Assembly (NCBI RefSeq): GCF_036785885.1
Contig: NC_092312.1
Span: forward strand, 17,874,001-17,938,000
From: Coffea arabica
Taxonomy: Eukaryota > Streptophyta > Magnoliopsida > Gentianales > Rubiaceae
Length of the DNA: 64,000 nt
Direction of reading: 5' to 3'
Every line of letters starts with the position of its first letter. The first letter of the stretch is position 1. The position numbers were made by a program, and so were the translations under genes. The notes beneath the pieces were generated by a model. It was not told the DNA's origin and did no database searches. It saw only the letters and a list, made by a program, of their open reading frames with translations. Positions 24,996 through 38,160 of this stretch are shown piece after piece.

Positions 24996-25015
24996 GGCTA
25001 TGTATCCAATATAAT

Positions 25016-27005
25016 AGCTTGTCAAGTTCTTCAACATTCCAAGTTGTACGTAGGTGGTACAACTTGACAATAGATTTGACAAGCAGTTAAAAGGTTCTTC
25101 GACTGCTTGGTACAGCGTTGTTGTTCAAGTTTCCGGATATCAAATACTACTAATTGTAATTCTTTAAATTTCCCAACTTTAACTGGTGTTATTGAATGTT
25201 TTGGATTGGTAGCAATTATTACTTGAGTTGTCACCACTGATATGGCACAATTTGAGCCATCGTGTCTATCAAAATTCGGATTCACATAAATGTGAGCCTT
25301 TTCCTTTTATTTGCATGATGTCCTTCACTCTATTCACGGGAACTGGTTTTGTATTTAGTATTTACTTGAATGGTAAATTAACTCAAATGGACAAAACAAA
25401 AAAAAAAAAATCCGGCGGACCAAATAGCGCTGACCTAAAACTATTGAGGGCAAAATAAAATTTGTGAAAATATTAATGCTCTTCTTAATAAGAATAAAAA
25501 CATGGAGTTTGAGAGGCACTAACTACTAAATGTCATTATCCCAGGCTCAGAGGCCCAAAACAGAATCTCACCCATTTTTTAATCATATCCAAAGTGTTAC
25601 AGCAAAAACTGAATAACCCATCATTTATCTTAAAAAAAAAAAATTTTACGCCATCAGTTTGAGAAAAACATCTCTTTTAACAACATATAATCATGCTGCG
25701 AGGGTATAACTGGGGTGACAAAGGGGCAAGGTCGCATAAGAGTAATGTCGAGGCCGACCTGTGGCCTTTAATCAGTCGAAACTCTGATGCACAATATAAA
25801 AGGTTCAGCCCATACCAAATTATTGTCGGCGACCTTGATATCTCAGATTCGGCCTGGACCTGAAAATGAATTTTGGGTCCTGGACCGTAAGGGAAACTTA
25901 CAGAACCAGCCAATGCATACTCACGAATGACGCTTCGATTAGGCAGCAATTTAATTGTGTCCGCTTCAGATGACATGATTCAATCTTAGACCCAGCCCAA
26001 AATAAAATGTTTAATTCAATAAGAAAGTTCTAAAGTTATAAACGAATCAAATTAAATCGAATTTTTCAACTGTCAGGCTCGATTTGCATTTTTTAAGCTC
26101 AAGTTCGATTCAATTTAACATTCAATAGATTCGAGTTTGATTCAATAGTTGAAAATTTTATTCATTTTTTTAAATTCTAATACCAAATTATCACTAATAC
26201 ATATATTATATTTACATAAGAAACTGATAACTGCATAAATATACATAAAATATTAATAAACATTTCAAATAAAAATATTAAAAATTACTCGAGTCTTATC
26301 AAGTCGTAACAAGCCAAATATGTACAAGTTTGAACTCGAGTCGATACTTTGATCGAATCATAATTCCTGTTAGAATTCAAGTTATAACTCATTGAAAATC
26401 GAAATCAAATCGAATCCTTACCAGATCGAGCAACAACTATTCTTTAAGGGTTTTGTTTGTTTGCATCCCTAATTTCGACTGAACGCCTTATTTTATTTTT
26501 TTTAATACTCCCACATCTGAAGAAAAAAAATAGTGGATAGAACAATTAATATATTTCTACCGGAATGATCATATGTAATGTAATTGCCAATATTCATCGA
26601 CTGTTAGTATGGTGATCATATTACATTGGCGTACGTCAAATAGGTTCAAAAAAACCACCTTAGAGCGTTTTAAATGGAAATTTAAAACCTTAAACCAACT
26701 GGGGCTATATCTTCCTTAACCTTGCTTAGTTTGTTTCCCTAATGTTTTGCATCTTACTCGTCTCTCCCTGTCTATTTTTCCGGTACGGGGTGACCTGAAG
26801 GCAGAACTCAGAATGTCGTTAATGTGTAAACACACTATGGCCACCACAATACGTAATAGACCTGCTTTAATCTGGTAAGGGCGTGTGAAATTCATTCACC
26901 ACTCACTACTCTCCAATTATCGTTGTGCCGTACCAAAATCAAAACGTGTTTCTATTTTGCACTGCAGGCAATTTTAGCCCAAAATCTTCTCGGCAAGTCA
27001 GGGAA
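25016..27005. other. Gene-free spacer with an old hAT-MITE relic
   Basis: No gene recognised. About 26040-26471 is rich in TCGAATC/TCGAGTT words and ends in TTTGTTTGCATCCCTA, resembling the end of the hAT MITE at 55059-55529; its left end is decayed. Confidence 0.45.
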
Positions 27006-27105
27006 TTTTTTTTTTTTTTTTTACCGACACAGGGATGTTCGGATCAATTTCGACAAGTCGGGAATTGAGCACCCCATAATCCTTTCTGGCGTAAGTAACG
27101 GCCCA
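27006..27105 (-). mobile_element. Truncated SINE related to the one at 54.6 kb
   Basis: A T-run followed by ACCGACACAGGGATGTTCGG matches the poly-A end of the minus-strand SINE at 54585-54780 (GTCGACACAGGGGTGTCCGG). The tRNA-like head is missing, as expected for 5' truncation. Confidence 0.5.
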
Positions 27106-27113
27106 CAATTCCA

Positions 27114-28334
27114 CAATACGTTTTAAAGCTCGGACCGGGCTGATTGGTTCGATTAATTGAACCGAAAACTGAATAGGTGTCCGGTCTGAATGGAAGTAAA
27201 AAATTGGGTGGCAGAGACCCGGTCAAGAGCCGGGTCCAATCGGGGGTTAAACTGAAAAACCAAATGTGCCAAAAAGTTCGGTTCGATTTTCCCAAATTTC
27301 TAAATTTTTTCCAGGCCAACAAAAAAAAAATAAAAAAAAAAATAAAAATTCAGCCTCTCTCTCCCCCAGTCTTCAAATGAATCTACGATGGCGGAACAAA
27401 TCTGCAATGGAAAAGTTGCTGCATCCACACCCCTTAAAGAAAACTAAGGGAAAGAAGAAACAGATCTAAAAGCCTAAAACCAAATCAAGGGGAGAAAGCT
27501 GAAAATAAAAAGAACGAAGAGATAGAAGGGGAAGTAAAAGAACAAGAACTTTTCAGGTTTTTGTTTGATCACATAAAGACAAGAAAGTCAACCACGAAAC
27601 TAGATAGGGAGAAATTTTTGACACAAAAAGAAACGAAGGAAAAGACGAAAGTTGAAATTGGAAGATGAAACTCATGAAACAGAGTCCGACGGCTGAGAAA
27701 TAAAGGCCATTAGAGAATGAATTAGAGTTAGACCTCCTAAGGTTTTCAGTATTTTATTTTTCTCTCTAAATATTTTGGATAACTATACAAGTTCCCAAGA
27801 TATTTCTTGATTTTCATTTGCAACATTAATCGTAAATGCACTCTCAAAAGATGCTTTTCAACTTTTTAAATATTTGATTTTAACCCCTTGATGTTTTAAA
27901 TAATCGTAAATACACTCTCAAACTTCTATGTTATATTTTTACAAATGAGTCTCAATTTATTCAGCCTCTTGGAAAAAAAAAATACAATATGCATTGGAAT
28001 CTTAAAAACATTAACCAACAAATTAAAAATTTTGACTTTATGTTTTATTTGAAATTCTTATTAACTAGTTGATATTAATTATCATTTCTTGAGTTTACAA
28101 TTAAGTTATCTTTTTATGAACTTGATGGGCAAGGAATATGATCGTGAAAATGAATTATTACTACATTTATAGTCAATTTTCTATTGTTATTTACTTAAAT
28201 AAAAAAAATATATATATATCATAATGGCATCATTAGATTTTTATAACGATTCGATCTCGATCGAATCCATTGATCCTGATCCTGAGAGCGTGTACGAGTC
28301 ACTGTTCGTGTTTGGTCCGAGTTTCAAAACATAG
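27114..28334. mobile_element. Second hAT-like element, related to 22644-24683
   Basis: The left end CAATACGTTTTAAAGCTCGG and the mirrored right end CTATGTTTTGAAACTCGGAC resemble each other and the ends of the kinase-carrying element. Flanks CAATTCCA (27106-27113) and CAATTCCT (28335-28342) fit an 8-bp duplication with one mismatch. The 1.2-kb interior contains an ATG frame at 27388-27447 (MAEQICNGKVAASTPLKEN) after a CT-rich leader-like run, which could be another captured first exon; its source is unknown to me. Confidence 0.5.
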
Positions 28335-28868
28335 CAATTCCTTGCTCCTGCATGAGGATATCCTTTTGCCTAGTTTTTGCAAAGTAGAACGATTACACGT
28401 ACTGACTTGCATCTCGATACATGTCATCTTAATTATTAACACACACACACACGCGGAGAATGGTAAGACCATATCATCGCCTCCAAATGAGTTGAATATC
28501 GTAAAGTAGAGAATGAGATTGGCAGATCGTCGGCACTCGTAGTGAGTTGCATTTCCTTTTATTATTTTGTTATGCGATTTGACAAATTGAAAAAGAAAAT
28601 AAAGGAAAGGTCTACCTAAAAAGCACAAGAGTCCAAGACTAAAAAACAACTCGGGAATAATGTGGGCCAAAAAAATAAAATAAAATAAAATCAACCCCTC
28701 AATTCATACACAAAAAAGCTCCATATAAGCCTCTCAAAGAATTGAAGTGAATGCGTAAATCGAGTACAACAGGTAAAAAGTCCATCCAATTAGCTAATCA
28801 AAATGATGGCAAGCAATATAAGCAGTAATACTTCGTAAGAAATGTAGATGACAAAGACAAGATTTGAT

Positions 28869-30513
28869 CTAAATTAGGAAATATAGGACAGCCCATCCAA
28901 AGGCCAAGCTCGATATAATCTTGGCCGACGACTGTGTGCTCTCTGCTCCACTCTGCATTCAGCAAGCAAAAACCAACACCCAATTAGATATTTTTAACAC
29001 TAGTGGGAATCCACAATGATTATGATTATGCTGCACAGCTCAAAACTGCTACTAGTAATATCTAATAACCAAGAAAACCACCATAACATCTGTTTCGAGC
29101 TCCTCCTCGACAACACTTTAATTGAGCTGTATGGATGAACCAACACATTAGTGTGCCTTATGCCTCCGTCTCTGTCCTGCCTTAACTTGCATTTTGTGAC
29201 TAGATTCTTCTCTGTTTTTTTTTTCCTTTTCTTTAAAAAAAAAATTAATGTTTGCTTATCCATCGATCTCTTAGTATTAGAAACGGTCTTGACAAGGAAC
29301 GGTCCTTAAGAGAATCAGAACAGCGTAACGGGAACCAAGGGGCCACTCGAGGCACCATGAATTATCCATTTCTGAAATAGATCTGCTACCTTTCCTCCCT
29401 CACCAATAATGTTACTCCCAAAAAGACTAAAAACCGATTGAAAGAAAAATTTTTGAACAACTTTTAATACAAAAAAAAATTCACTCCTAAGATCTACAGT
29501 TCCCACGCGACACATTAAATTCAATCACGCTTATAAAATTTTTTTTTTTTCACTGCATCGAGGTGGAAAAAAAAAGTGTTAAAAGTGATCAAATCTAACA
29601 TATTACTACTATTTGTCTTGGAGAATGAACTACTTAAACGGCTCCGAAGTGATCAAATTCAGGGAGGGGCAGTGCAAATGAGTATTATAGCCGTATATAG
29701 TTTCGGTTACTTGTACAAAGGCTTCGCTGCATGGCAGTGTGTAGATATATATAGCCGTGGAATGAGTAAATGAACTAAGTACGGGGCGGATCAAAAGTGC
29801 ATTTTTCCCACATATAATATAATAATAGTCGATTGTTAAATTAAACTACAGAAAACACAGTGACGCAATCAGTGTTGTAGCTGGAATACCTGATCAGTGG
29901 CTGATGGAGCAGGGGCGGTAGTGCCCAGGCTGGGAGCAGGAGCTGGAGCTGCGGTCGGAGGAGACGGAGGACTCCGCAACAAAGGCGACGGCGCTGGGGA
30001 TGTCGGCGTAGCGGGAGCTGGTGAGGGAACAGAAGCTGGCGGGGCAGCCAGTGGTGCGGGTGTAGATGCCGGTGGCGGGGGAGTGGCTGGCGGAGGTGGT
30101 GGTTGAGATGGAGGAGGGGAGGCCGGAGCTGGAGGAGGAGGGGTAACCGGGGGAGGAGAGCTGACTTGAGGAGGAGGTGAAGCCGGTGGTGGGGAGCTCA
30201 CCGGAGGAGGGGAGGAAGCAGGCGGCGGTGAAGCCTGGACCGGGGGTGGAGAAGTGACAACTGGCGGAGGCGACGACACTACGGGAGGAGGAGATGAAGG
30301 TACAGGGGGCGGGGATGATGTTGGAGTTGGAGGTGGATTGGTGGTAGGGGGAGGTGAAGCTGTGGGAGTAGGAGGAGCAGGGGGAGCTGTGGTGGGTGCG
30401 TTGGGAGTAGGAGGAGAGGGAGTAGTGGTGGGTGGGCTAGGCGGAGCTTGGCCACCGACGCCGGCGACGATAACGCAGATGAAACCTAAGAGGAGAACAC
30501 CTCGTGGCTCCAT
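28869..30513 (-). CDS. AGP9: Classical arabinogalactan protein, GPI-anchored
   Basis: Exon 1 (30513-29890) codes a signal peptide (MEPRGVLLLGFICVIVAGVGG, cleavage before QAP) and a long Pro/Ala/Ser/Thr-rich region with AP, SP, TP and SPPP units, the sites for arabinogalactan and extensin-type glycosylation. It ends DQ at a GT donor. A 937-base intron follows. Exon 2 (28952-28869) begins SGAESTQSSAK and ends with a hydrophobic tail (IISSLAFGWAVLYFLI) and TAG, the usual signal for GPI anchoring with Ser/Gly/Ala near the cleavage site. The joined protein has 235 residues, in the range of classical AGPs. It should sit at the outer face of the plasma membrane or be released to the wall. AGP9-like is my best fit, helped by the neighbouring SWIB gene. 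Confidence 0.88.
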
Positions 30514-30676
30514 GAAAACACGATGAGGGAACGGCAGAATGGGAAATAAATTGTAGTGATGTTATCTTGCGCACTTATGTTCTCAACAGAAGACCACCGC
30601 ACTCCAACTGTGTGAGTATGTGAGATGGAGGGACAGTGATGCGAAGACAGGGGAAAGCCAAAGGCCAGGGACTGCT

Positions 30677-30684
30677 TTATATAG
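30677..30684 (-). promoter_or_regulatory. Candidate TATA box of the AGP gene
   Basis: TATATAAA on the minus strand in the context CCTATATAAAGCAG, about 165 bases upstream of the AGP start codon. This would give a leader of about 130 bases. Confidence 0.5.
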
Positions 30685-31320
30685 GCGGGTTTCGTTTTAC
30701 TTACATCACCATGCCCAGGTATTTTTTTTTTGGTTGCAATGGCGGTACATGGAGGCATGGCATATATAGCAGGTAATCTGAAGAAAGTTGGCAGGTCTGT
30801 ATCGTCTCTTAAACCTTGCAAGTATTTGGCAGTTGTGTACTGGTTGTTTGATGGTGATGGACTAATAGTATAGTATTGTGTGATTTTGTTTATGTGAGTA
30901 CCAAACTGACGTTAGATCTCCGGTGACTGTGTGTCTAGCGTCTGATTACGGAATGCCAGATAGGTTGCATGTACATGTAGGATCCCACGGGATCCCTGTG
31001 TCTATAGTTAATGAAAAGATTAGTTGTTTCTTAAAACTTACCCATGCATTATAACTCTCTTAATTTTTAAATTGTATTGCTCGAGATTTTTTCTCATCTC
31101 AAATTTAATGTAAGGGAGGGTTTCAACCCCTAATCTACAATTAAGATTATAACTTATGCGCCTATAACGATCAAGTTACGTAAAGCAAGTCAGCTGAATT
31201 TGTTTTACTCTCAAGGATCTCCAAGTTCTACAACTCCCAGTTTGGTACACAAGAATGGTTTGGGAAGGAAAGACCTTTCCAAACTGCCCATTCCATTCCG
31301 AGTTTGATTTAGATCACTTA
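30685..31320. other. Spacer upstream of the AGP gene
   Basis: No gene recognised. The proximal part should be the AGP promoter. Confidence 0.4.
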
Positions 31321-31917
31321 GGTGCTATTTGGTAAAAGGGAACCGGAATCAAGAATTGAAATAATTCTAATTCTTGTTGTTTGGGTTACATGTATTAGAT
31401 TCATAATTTTGGAGTGAATCATTAAAATTTGAAAATTCTCAATTCCCAACAAATTTTTTGGGTTGGGAGGGGGGAGGGTGGGGTTGGTGGATTCTCAAAT
31501 TTGACTCCAAAACTTCAAAAAAGAAAAGAAAACATATAGTTTTCACACTCTTTCTCTTTCCTCCAATACTCTATGGTGGCCACTTCTCTCCATCTAGTTC
31601 TCTCTTCTCTCTTTTTTTTTTTTTTTCTTTTTATGTAATCCTTTCTCTCATCTCTTGTTAGTCGCTCTCCCATGTTCCATTGATTGCAAGGTTGATTGGT
31701 GAAGCATGAATACTTAAGAGCTGGGAAAAAGGAAGTAAGAGAAGGGAAAGAAGAAAAAAATAAAGATAAGAAAATGAAAAATAAGTTGATTTCAAAACCT
31801 TTTAAATATATACCAAACACTAATCGTTGTAATGATACTTTTGATCAAACCTCTTACTAAATTTTTGGACGTGATTCCAGTTACAATTATGATTCCTAGG
31901 TTTGAACCAAGCTTCCC
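31321..31917. mobile_element. Probable MITE with imperfect inverted ends
   Basis: The left end (GCTATTTGGTAAAAGG, then GGAATCAAGAATTG) and the mirrored right end (AAGCTTGGTTCAAACCTAGG, then AATCATAATTG) share several blocks. The interior is AT- and CT-rich with no coding resemblance. No target-site duplication was identified. Confidence 0.4.
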
Positions 31918-33057
31918 CTTAATGAAAATTTTTTTTCCCTTGAAATGCTAATTCTAACCTTTTTTTTGGAAGTATATTCCTCTTTCCAAATTTATCCTAT
32001 AATGTCCAAAATAATAGGACGGTAATTTTACCCTTATAAATTTTTTACTGCATCACCATATTTTAGGATATTTGTGAGCTCAATTAATAATTGAATGTAA
32101 TTTTTTCTTAATAAATAGTTTTTCTTGTTTTTAGAATATGTTTTCTTTTTTAACTAGCAAACAAATATTTTAAGATAATTTATTCTCTGACTTCAAACAA
32201 TTGAGCAAAAATTTTTTGAATGTCATATCAAAAAATGAAAAATAAAATTTAATTTTAAAATATATATTTTTAGCTTTATGCAATTTATATTTTATATTTC
32301 CAATGGATGCAAAATTTTAACTTAAAAGTCTATATGCTAGAATGAATCAAGTAGTACAATTGAAAATTTTAAATATCAACCATTGGTTATTTTGAAAACA
32401 AAAGATGTCCACGTAAATAAACAAATACTACAAAGTAGAACAGATAAAACATATTGTGTCCTATTAACTATTTCAGAGCAATTAGGGCAAGTTTATATTA
32501 ATTGTATTTCATACTGACATCTAAATATTGATTATATCAAATATTAAAAAAATTAATGAATATTCCATTCTAACTTGAATACCAGATACTAGAATGATAA
32601 ATTTTTTCCTACCATTTTAGATTAAAAAAAAAAGTATTTTGAGTGGAAAGACTTTCTCATTCTAAACATTTATGCATACGTTCTTAAAATTTAAACACAT
32701 AAACCGTTAAGTTGCCCTATGACTAACAAAAAAAAAAAATGTAGTACTGTCTTGCTCAGTTAACAATCTCTGCCACTGGCTTTTTGGGTTAAATTGACAA
32801 TAGGGGGTTATGTGGTAAAATATCAAATTATATAGGGATAAAAGGTAATTTATCCTTAATTAAACTTGGATAATAGGATCTGGTTTTGTTTTGAGAGAGG
32901 ATTCACAAGTGCCATTGGCCTTTTTAGCACTAAATTCTGAATGATAATTGAGAAAACTTTATGCCCGGCTTGTGACACCGAGTATTGAGAGTGTAATGCA
33001 CGTCTAGCGATTATGGAAAAACACATGGATTAAAGAATGAAGAAAAGAGCTCCCCTA
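31918..33057. other. Very AT-rich gene-free spacer
   Basis: Nothing recognisable was seen on either strand. Confidence 0.4.
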
Positions 33058-33065
33058 ATCCCCAT

Positions 33066-34134
33066 CAGTGACGGAGCCAGGATTTTTTCCTTGGGGGGGC
33101 CGAAATTTTTTCGGACAAAATTACCTTAATATGTTATGTTCAAAATAATTTTTATTTATTTAAATATATGACATCTTAAAATATCAAATATTAATTTTAA
33201 TTATAAAGGTATGTCTATTTCATAAATATGCAGCATAGTCACAACAAAAATTAGGATAAGAAATAACCTTTGATTAAATATCTTATAAAATCACAAACCT
33301 TCCAAATTATACATTATGAGAAAATGCTCCAATATGTCACTTGTGCAAAAACAAAAATATAACTATTTCAATTAATAAAAGATAAAAGTTATGTTAGCAT
33401 ACCTTGAATTTCAACCTCTTTTTTAAAAATAAACTGAGTTTTACGTTCTTTCATAGAACTAAATTCATCTATAATTGAATCAGTACTAAATTTTTGAACA
33501 GCCTCATTTTTTTATGTACATTGTTAGATAATCATTCAAAAAATTATCTTTTATCTTGTTTTGGATCTTTGTTTTGATTATATTCATAATTGAAAATATC
33601 TGTTCTATAGTTGCAGTTGACATAAGAAGAGTGAGAACAAATATAATCAATCTGTTGACAACATGATAGATCACTCAATTTCCTGTCTTTACAAAGCCTT
33701 CAAGTAATTATTTGTACATTTGTATATGAGTCAACAAGAGTATAGATCACTAATTTTAAATTTTTTTCAATTAGGCTAAGTTGTATATTTGTATATGGAC
33801 CAATAAAGTAATTATTTTTGTTTTAGCTCATTGATAATTATGAATTGAGTCTTTTATTATAATATATCAAATTGGATCAATTTACCATGGATTATCAAAT
33901 TATATGTTTAATTTTTTGAATGTTAAATAATTAGCACAATAAAAAAATAAATAACTTTTTTTGAAGAAAAAATTAAATCAAAGTTGGCTAATTCATATAC
34001 ACATACAAATATATATATATATAAACTAAAATTGTAAAAAATTAGAAAGACCAACTTTGTCTTATATATATATTTACATATTATAAATTAAAATTTTCAA
34101 AACTTAGGGGCCATGCCCCTTGGCTCCATCATTG
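33066..34134 (-). mobile_element. hAT transposon remnant with transposase trace
   Basis: Ends CAGTGACGGAGCCAGG and, mirrored from the right, CAATGATGGAGCCAAGG are flanked by an exact 8-bp duplication ATCCCCAT (33058-33065 and 34135-34142), as expected for hAT. On the minus strand at about 33623-33507 a frame reads MSTATIEQIFSIMNIIKTKI, QNKIKDNFLNDYLTMYIKK and then stops. This matches the C-terminal dimerisation region of TTF/ZMYM-type hAT transposases (family form roughly ATxERAFSAMKIIKTKLRNK). The rest of the transposase is gone, so this is an internally deleted copy. Confidence 0.8.
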
Positions 34135-34641
34135 ATCCCCATTCCCCCGCCAGCCAGCCACCACATCAAAAGCACAAGGAAATGTCCCCGTTCCTAAGAG
34201 TGGCCAAAAAGACAGTTTGTTCGTACTATATTTCGTTAAGGCGAAGGAAGGACAGAAAAATGGGAAATTGCAAGAAGGAATTTTCAGTAATGAGTTGTGA
34301 CATAATTGCTGTGCAGCAGCAGCACAGCACACTCAGTTGGTGGGATTCATCATATATGTGAAAAAAAGGTCATCTAACAGACTCGGAATCACTTTCCAAT
34401 CTCTGCATACGCGTCAAGGTTGTGTTGGGTTGGGTTTGGTGTTGATTTGGATGGAAGGAAAGGCTGTGCCTCCAGGGACAGCTTGGAAATCTGTTCACTC
34501 CACCTTCTTCAACTGCCGCCCGCCATAACCATTGCCCCCACCTTTCCAGCCTACGCAACAATTCATTTGGTCTACATTTATTCTTTAGTCTTGACATCCT
34601 CAAAAACATCCGCATTGATATCTCTCTCAGTTTTCAGAATA

Positions 34642-34988
34642 CTCCCTCCGTCCCGTTTTATTAGTCTTGATTTTTTTTTCACACAGATTAAAAAAGTGTA
34701 ATTAATTTGGTTGGAAACATAAATTTAGATTAATAATTTTCTAAAATACCCTTATGCTAATCACGAAGAGTGCCAATTAATATCAGTAACTAATGTGTTA
34801 GTATTGGAAAAGCTCAATGTATTCAATGTAATGGGTTAGTATTTAATAACAATGTATTAATAACAAGATATTTAATAAGGGTATTTTAGATAATTTGAAA
34901 GATTACTACATTTCTTAACGGGAAAGTGAACTACAATTTGGGACAGACGAAAAAAGAAAATAAGACTATCAAAGTGGGACGGAGAGAG
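34642..34988. mobile_element. Stowaway MITE
   Basis: Inverted ends CTCCCTCCGTCCCGTTTTAT and, mirrored, CTCTCTCCGTCCCACTTTGA lie between TA dinucleotides at 34640-34641 and 34989-34990. At 347 bp this is the best preserved member of the family seen also at 19362 and 22005. Confidence 0.8.
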
Positions 34989-34990
34989 TA

Positions 34991-37900
34991 TATATAGAAC
35001 GAATTCTGGGACAAATCAATCAACTCGGGATGTGCATGTCTTATTTTTCAAAGGCATCCATTTCTTTTGAAAGCAAAAAAAAAAAGGAATATGCATTACT
35101 CGTGAATAATAATAATGACACAGTTGCCGTGAAGGAGATAATTAATTAACTGGTGACATCATTCATGCATGAGACATTTTCAAAAGTGCTAATCATGTCG
35201 CATGATTCCATAGATGGGTCCTTAATATCATTTCATATTAGTACAATGATTATATATATATATACCCGTTTAACCACAGGGAATAATGAATATCACTTGA
35301 CTTTCTTTCATGGAGGGATTTCATTATAATCATCCTCCCGTTTGCATGTTGTAGTAGTCATGTAAATGAAAATTACCCGATAAACTTGAACAAAGTTTCT
35401 TCAAACTGAAGACAAAGTAAGTGTACCCGACCATTTACTGTATATTGTACTTTTCCGCCTGGATTAGGGTTCAAGCCAAAAGCACTTAATTTAGCTGTTT
35501 TACAATAACATCATGTAGCTCTGACGTGCCTACTAACCCATGCAAATAAAATTTAGATGGGCATTTTGTGCCAGTAGACCCTCCCTGTGTATTTAGCAGC
35601 AGACGTAATTTCAGTTTAGACTCCTCAACCACGGTGAACCGATCGAGTAATTAGTCCCTAGGACAGAAAAAAAAAAAAAAAGGGCAATGAATCACGTACC
35701 GGCGAAATAAAACAAAGGTTGCGTCGACATATGGCAGTAGCAAGTCATTTTCCAGCTTGATGATTGGCAATTAATGGAGATTGGTGCTAACCATAAAGGA
35801 GAAAATAGCACGATGAATGGAACGGGGCAACTGACTGAATCGGTATGGGTCCGGAAAGAGATCAAAGGGAAACAAACAACCATAAAGTCTCTTTCTCCCC
35901 AAAATCTCAAACAGCGTAGAGTGCAAGATACTATTGGGAATTTGGGATGGATACTTCTCGTTTTAAGGATCATTTTTTGTGGGATTAATCTGCTAATCTC
36001 AATGATGACGTTACGTGCCATCCTGGACTTGTTGTAACATTCCTTTCTCCTGCTGTCTTCTGCCCGTTTTCCGTCCTCATTTTCTGATGAGGTGACTTCC
36101 TTCTTCTTTTTTTTTTTTTTTATATATATTTTGGAATTGTTGGAATCAATATATAGCAACAGGTATGCCCGTTTCATTTTTTTAAAGAGAAAATTCCAAT
36201 CCTTACAACTGAAAGGGAGAAAGAAAAGAGCTTAAGAATAGAATCAGATAAATGTCCCTATCAGATGGATATGCTTTTCAACATGTACATCGACATATAT
36301 AATATGTGGCTAGAATTTTCACCATGTAGCTAATTAAGTTTGCCTTGGTTTAGTAGGTAAGATCGAGGCTCTAAGAATTTACAAGTTTGGCATTCAAATT
36401 CCTCATTCCCCCTCTCCATTTCTTATATCACACCCTTTCGCTGCTAAAACAAATTTCCTCCCTTTAATTCTTTTGCTCTTATGTAACATTGTCAACGCAA
36501 AGTGGGTTTTTATCGTTAATTAAATGACAGGAATTATACTTGGATCCTGTGAAAGTATGAGCAATTTACACCTCCCATGTTAATCCTCAGATGTGTTTGA
36601 ACATTAAATAATCCTTAGTAAGATTGTTTTGATAATGGCAGATGTGTATTAGCTTTTGCATTCACACAAATTAGAGGTCATGAATTTATTCACGCAAAAT
36701 CATGATTGAACCATTTGAACTGCATTTTTTGTTTATTATGAAACAAGTAACATGTGAAATGATAATACATAATCGGCACAATATTACACCCTAAGAGAAA
36801 TGCAAAATTGCACAATTAAATTTTCAAGGAGGGAACATTGGCAATCTATTCGTTTCACCTTCACTTGGAAGAATTACAACGAATATAATGTCATGGATAA
36901 AACTTTTATGAACTGATATTGCATACACTAGCAATTTTAGATGCATGCTACATATGCAGAGTTTGGTGTGCAATTATGATCTGTCATTGTATACACTGAC
37001 AGTACCGGAAAGATTACTTCTAAAGTTATGATAACAAAAAACTAGCAAATTAGAGATAAAAAATCTATATGAATAAGTATTCAATAACTCGTATTTCTTC
37101 CTAGACAACCCTGAGGAGGAGGAATGCCAATGAGTCGAGTTTAATCGAATAACTCACAACTTTGTTCGGTCAAAAATCAAGGTCGAATTTGTATTGATCG
37201 AGTTTGAGCAGCTCGAGTTGCTCGATGACTTCAAAAGCGAGTCTAATATGTGAAACTCAAAAACTCGTCGAGTTCAATCAAGTTTCACATATATATTCAT
37301 GTTTTTTATAATTTTTTATTTATTAATATAAAATGTCTATTTTATCCCTTATTTAAATATATACATAATATAAATTTATGTTTCTTAAACTCAATTTGAT
37401 TCAATTAAACTAGAATCAAGCTTAATTGGACTCGATTTGCACATGTTTGAACTTGAGTAGGGAAAAACAAAATCGAACTCAAGCTATCTTAATTGATCTT
37501 GAGTTTGATCTTAAGATGAGTTCGACTCGAACAAAATTGGGCCCGTAAGGAGTGCTCTTTAATGAAAGAAAACCAGAATCGTGGGCTCTGTCGTACCAGT
37601 CCAACCCATTCCCCGCGAACAATGAGATGGTTTTGCATGTTGTGCTCCAAAAGTTGGTTACATGTACGAGGATTGGACTCTTCTGACCACAGAGCCTAGA
37701 CCATTGTCGGCAAAAGTAAGGATGACAAAGAAATCCATTGGTAGAGAAGTTTTTGCTAGAAGCCCAATTACTGTTTGCTTGAAGCCTTGACTTTTGCGCT
37801 TGAACATGGTCTGCTCGGAGTTAAACTGGGGAGGGAAGCCATTACCCGGGGGACGACAGATAAAGGGTAGTTTCGTAAATATTCAGGGACAGTAACCTCC

Positions 37901-38160
37901 AGTCCCCCATACACGGGTCGAATCCTAAAGGCGGGCTCAGTAGTCAGTACCTGTTCACGCGCACAAAGAGCCCTTGGGTTTCCCTCCCACTCTTATCTTC
38001 TCCTTGTCTTCCCCCACTCACTCTACCTCACTCTCTGCAATTTCTATTCAAAAGAGAGGGGCCAAAAAAAAAAAGGGAAAATATTCGCTAGAGAAAATAG
38101 TAGTACTACCAGTATCCTTTTATCAATAAACCAATAATTTGTATACATCAGCAGCTAAGA
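34991..38160. other. Gene-free spacer between AGP/MITE block and SWIB gene
   Basis: No gene recognised. At 36345-36420 a SINE-like piece (TGGTTTAGTAGGTAAG and a B-box-like CATTCAAATTCC) is seen. At about 37120-37550 a decayed TCGAGT-rich hAT MITE related to 55059-55529 is likely. The last 200 bases should include the SWIB promoter and leader. Confidence 0.45.

Noticed and set aside
25677-25976. 99-codon minus-strand frame
   Set aside because: No recognised domain, no splice or promoter context, and it lies in a spacer between mobile elements.
29897-30526. Long Gly-rich frames on the plus strand across the AGP gene
   Set aside because: They are the antisense of Pro-rich codons (CCN/NGG) in the AGP exon and start or stop without gene signals.
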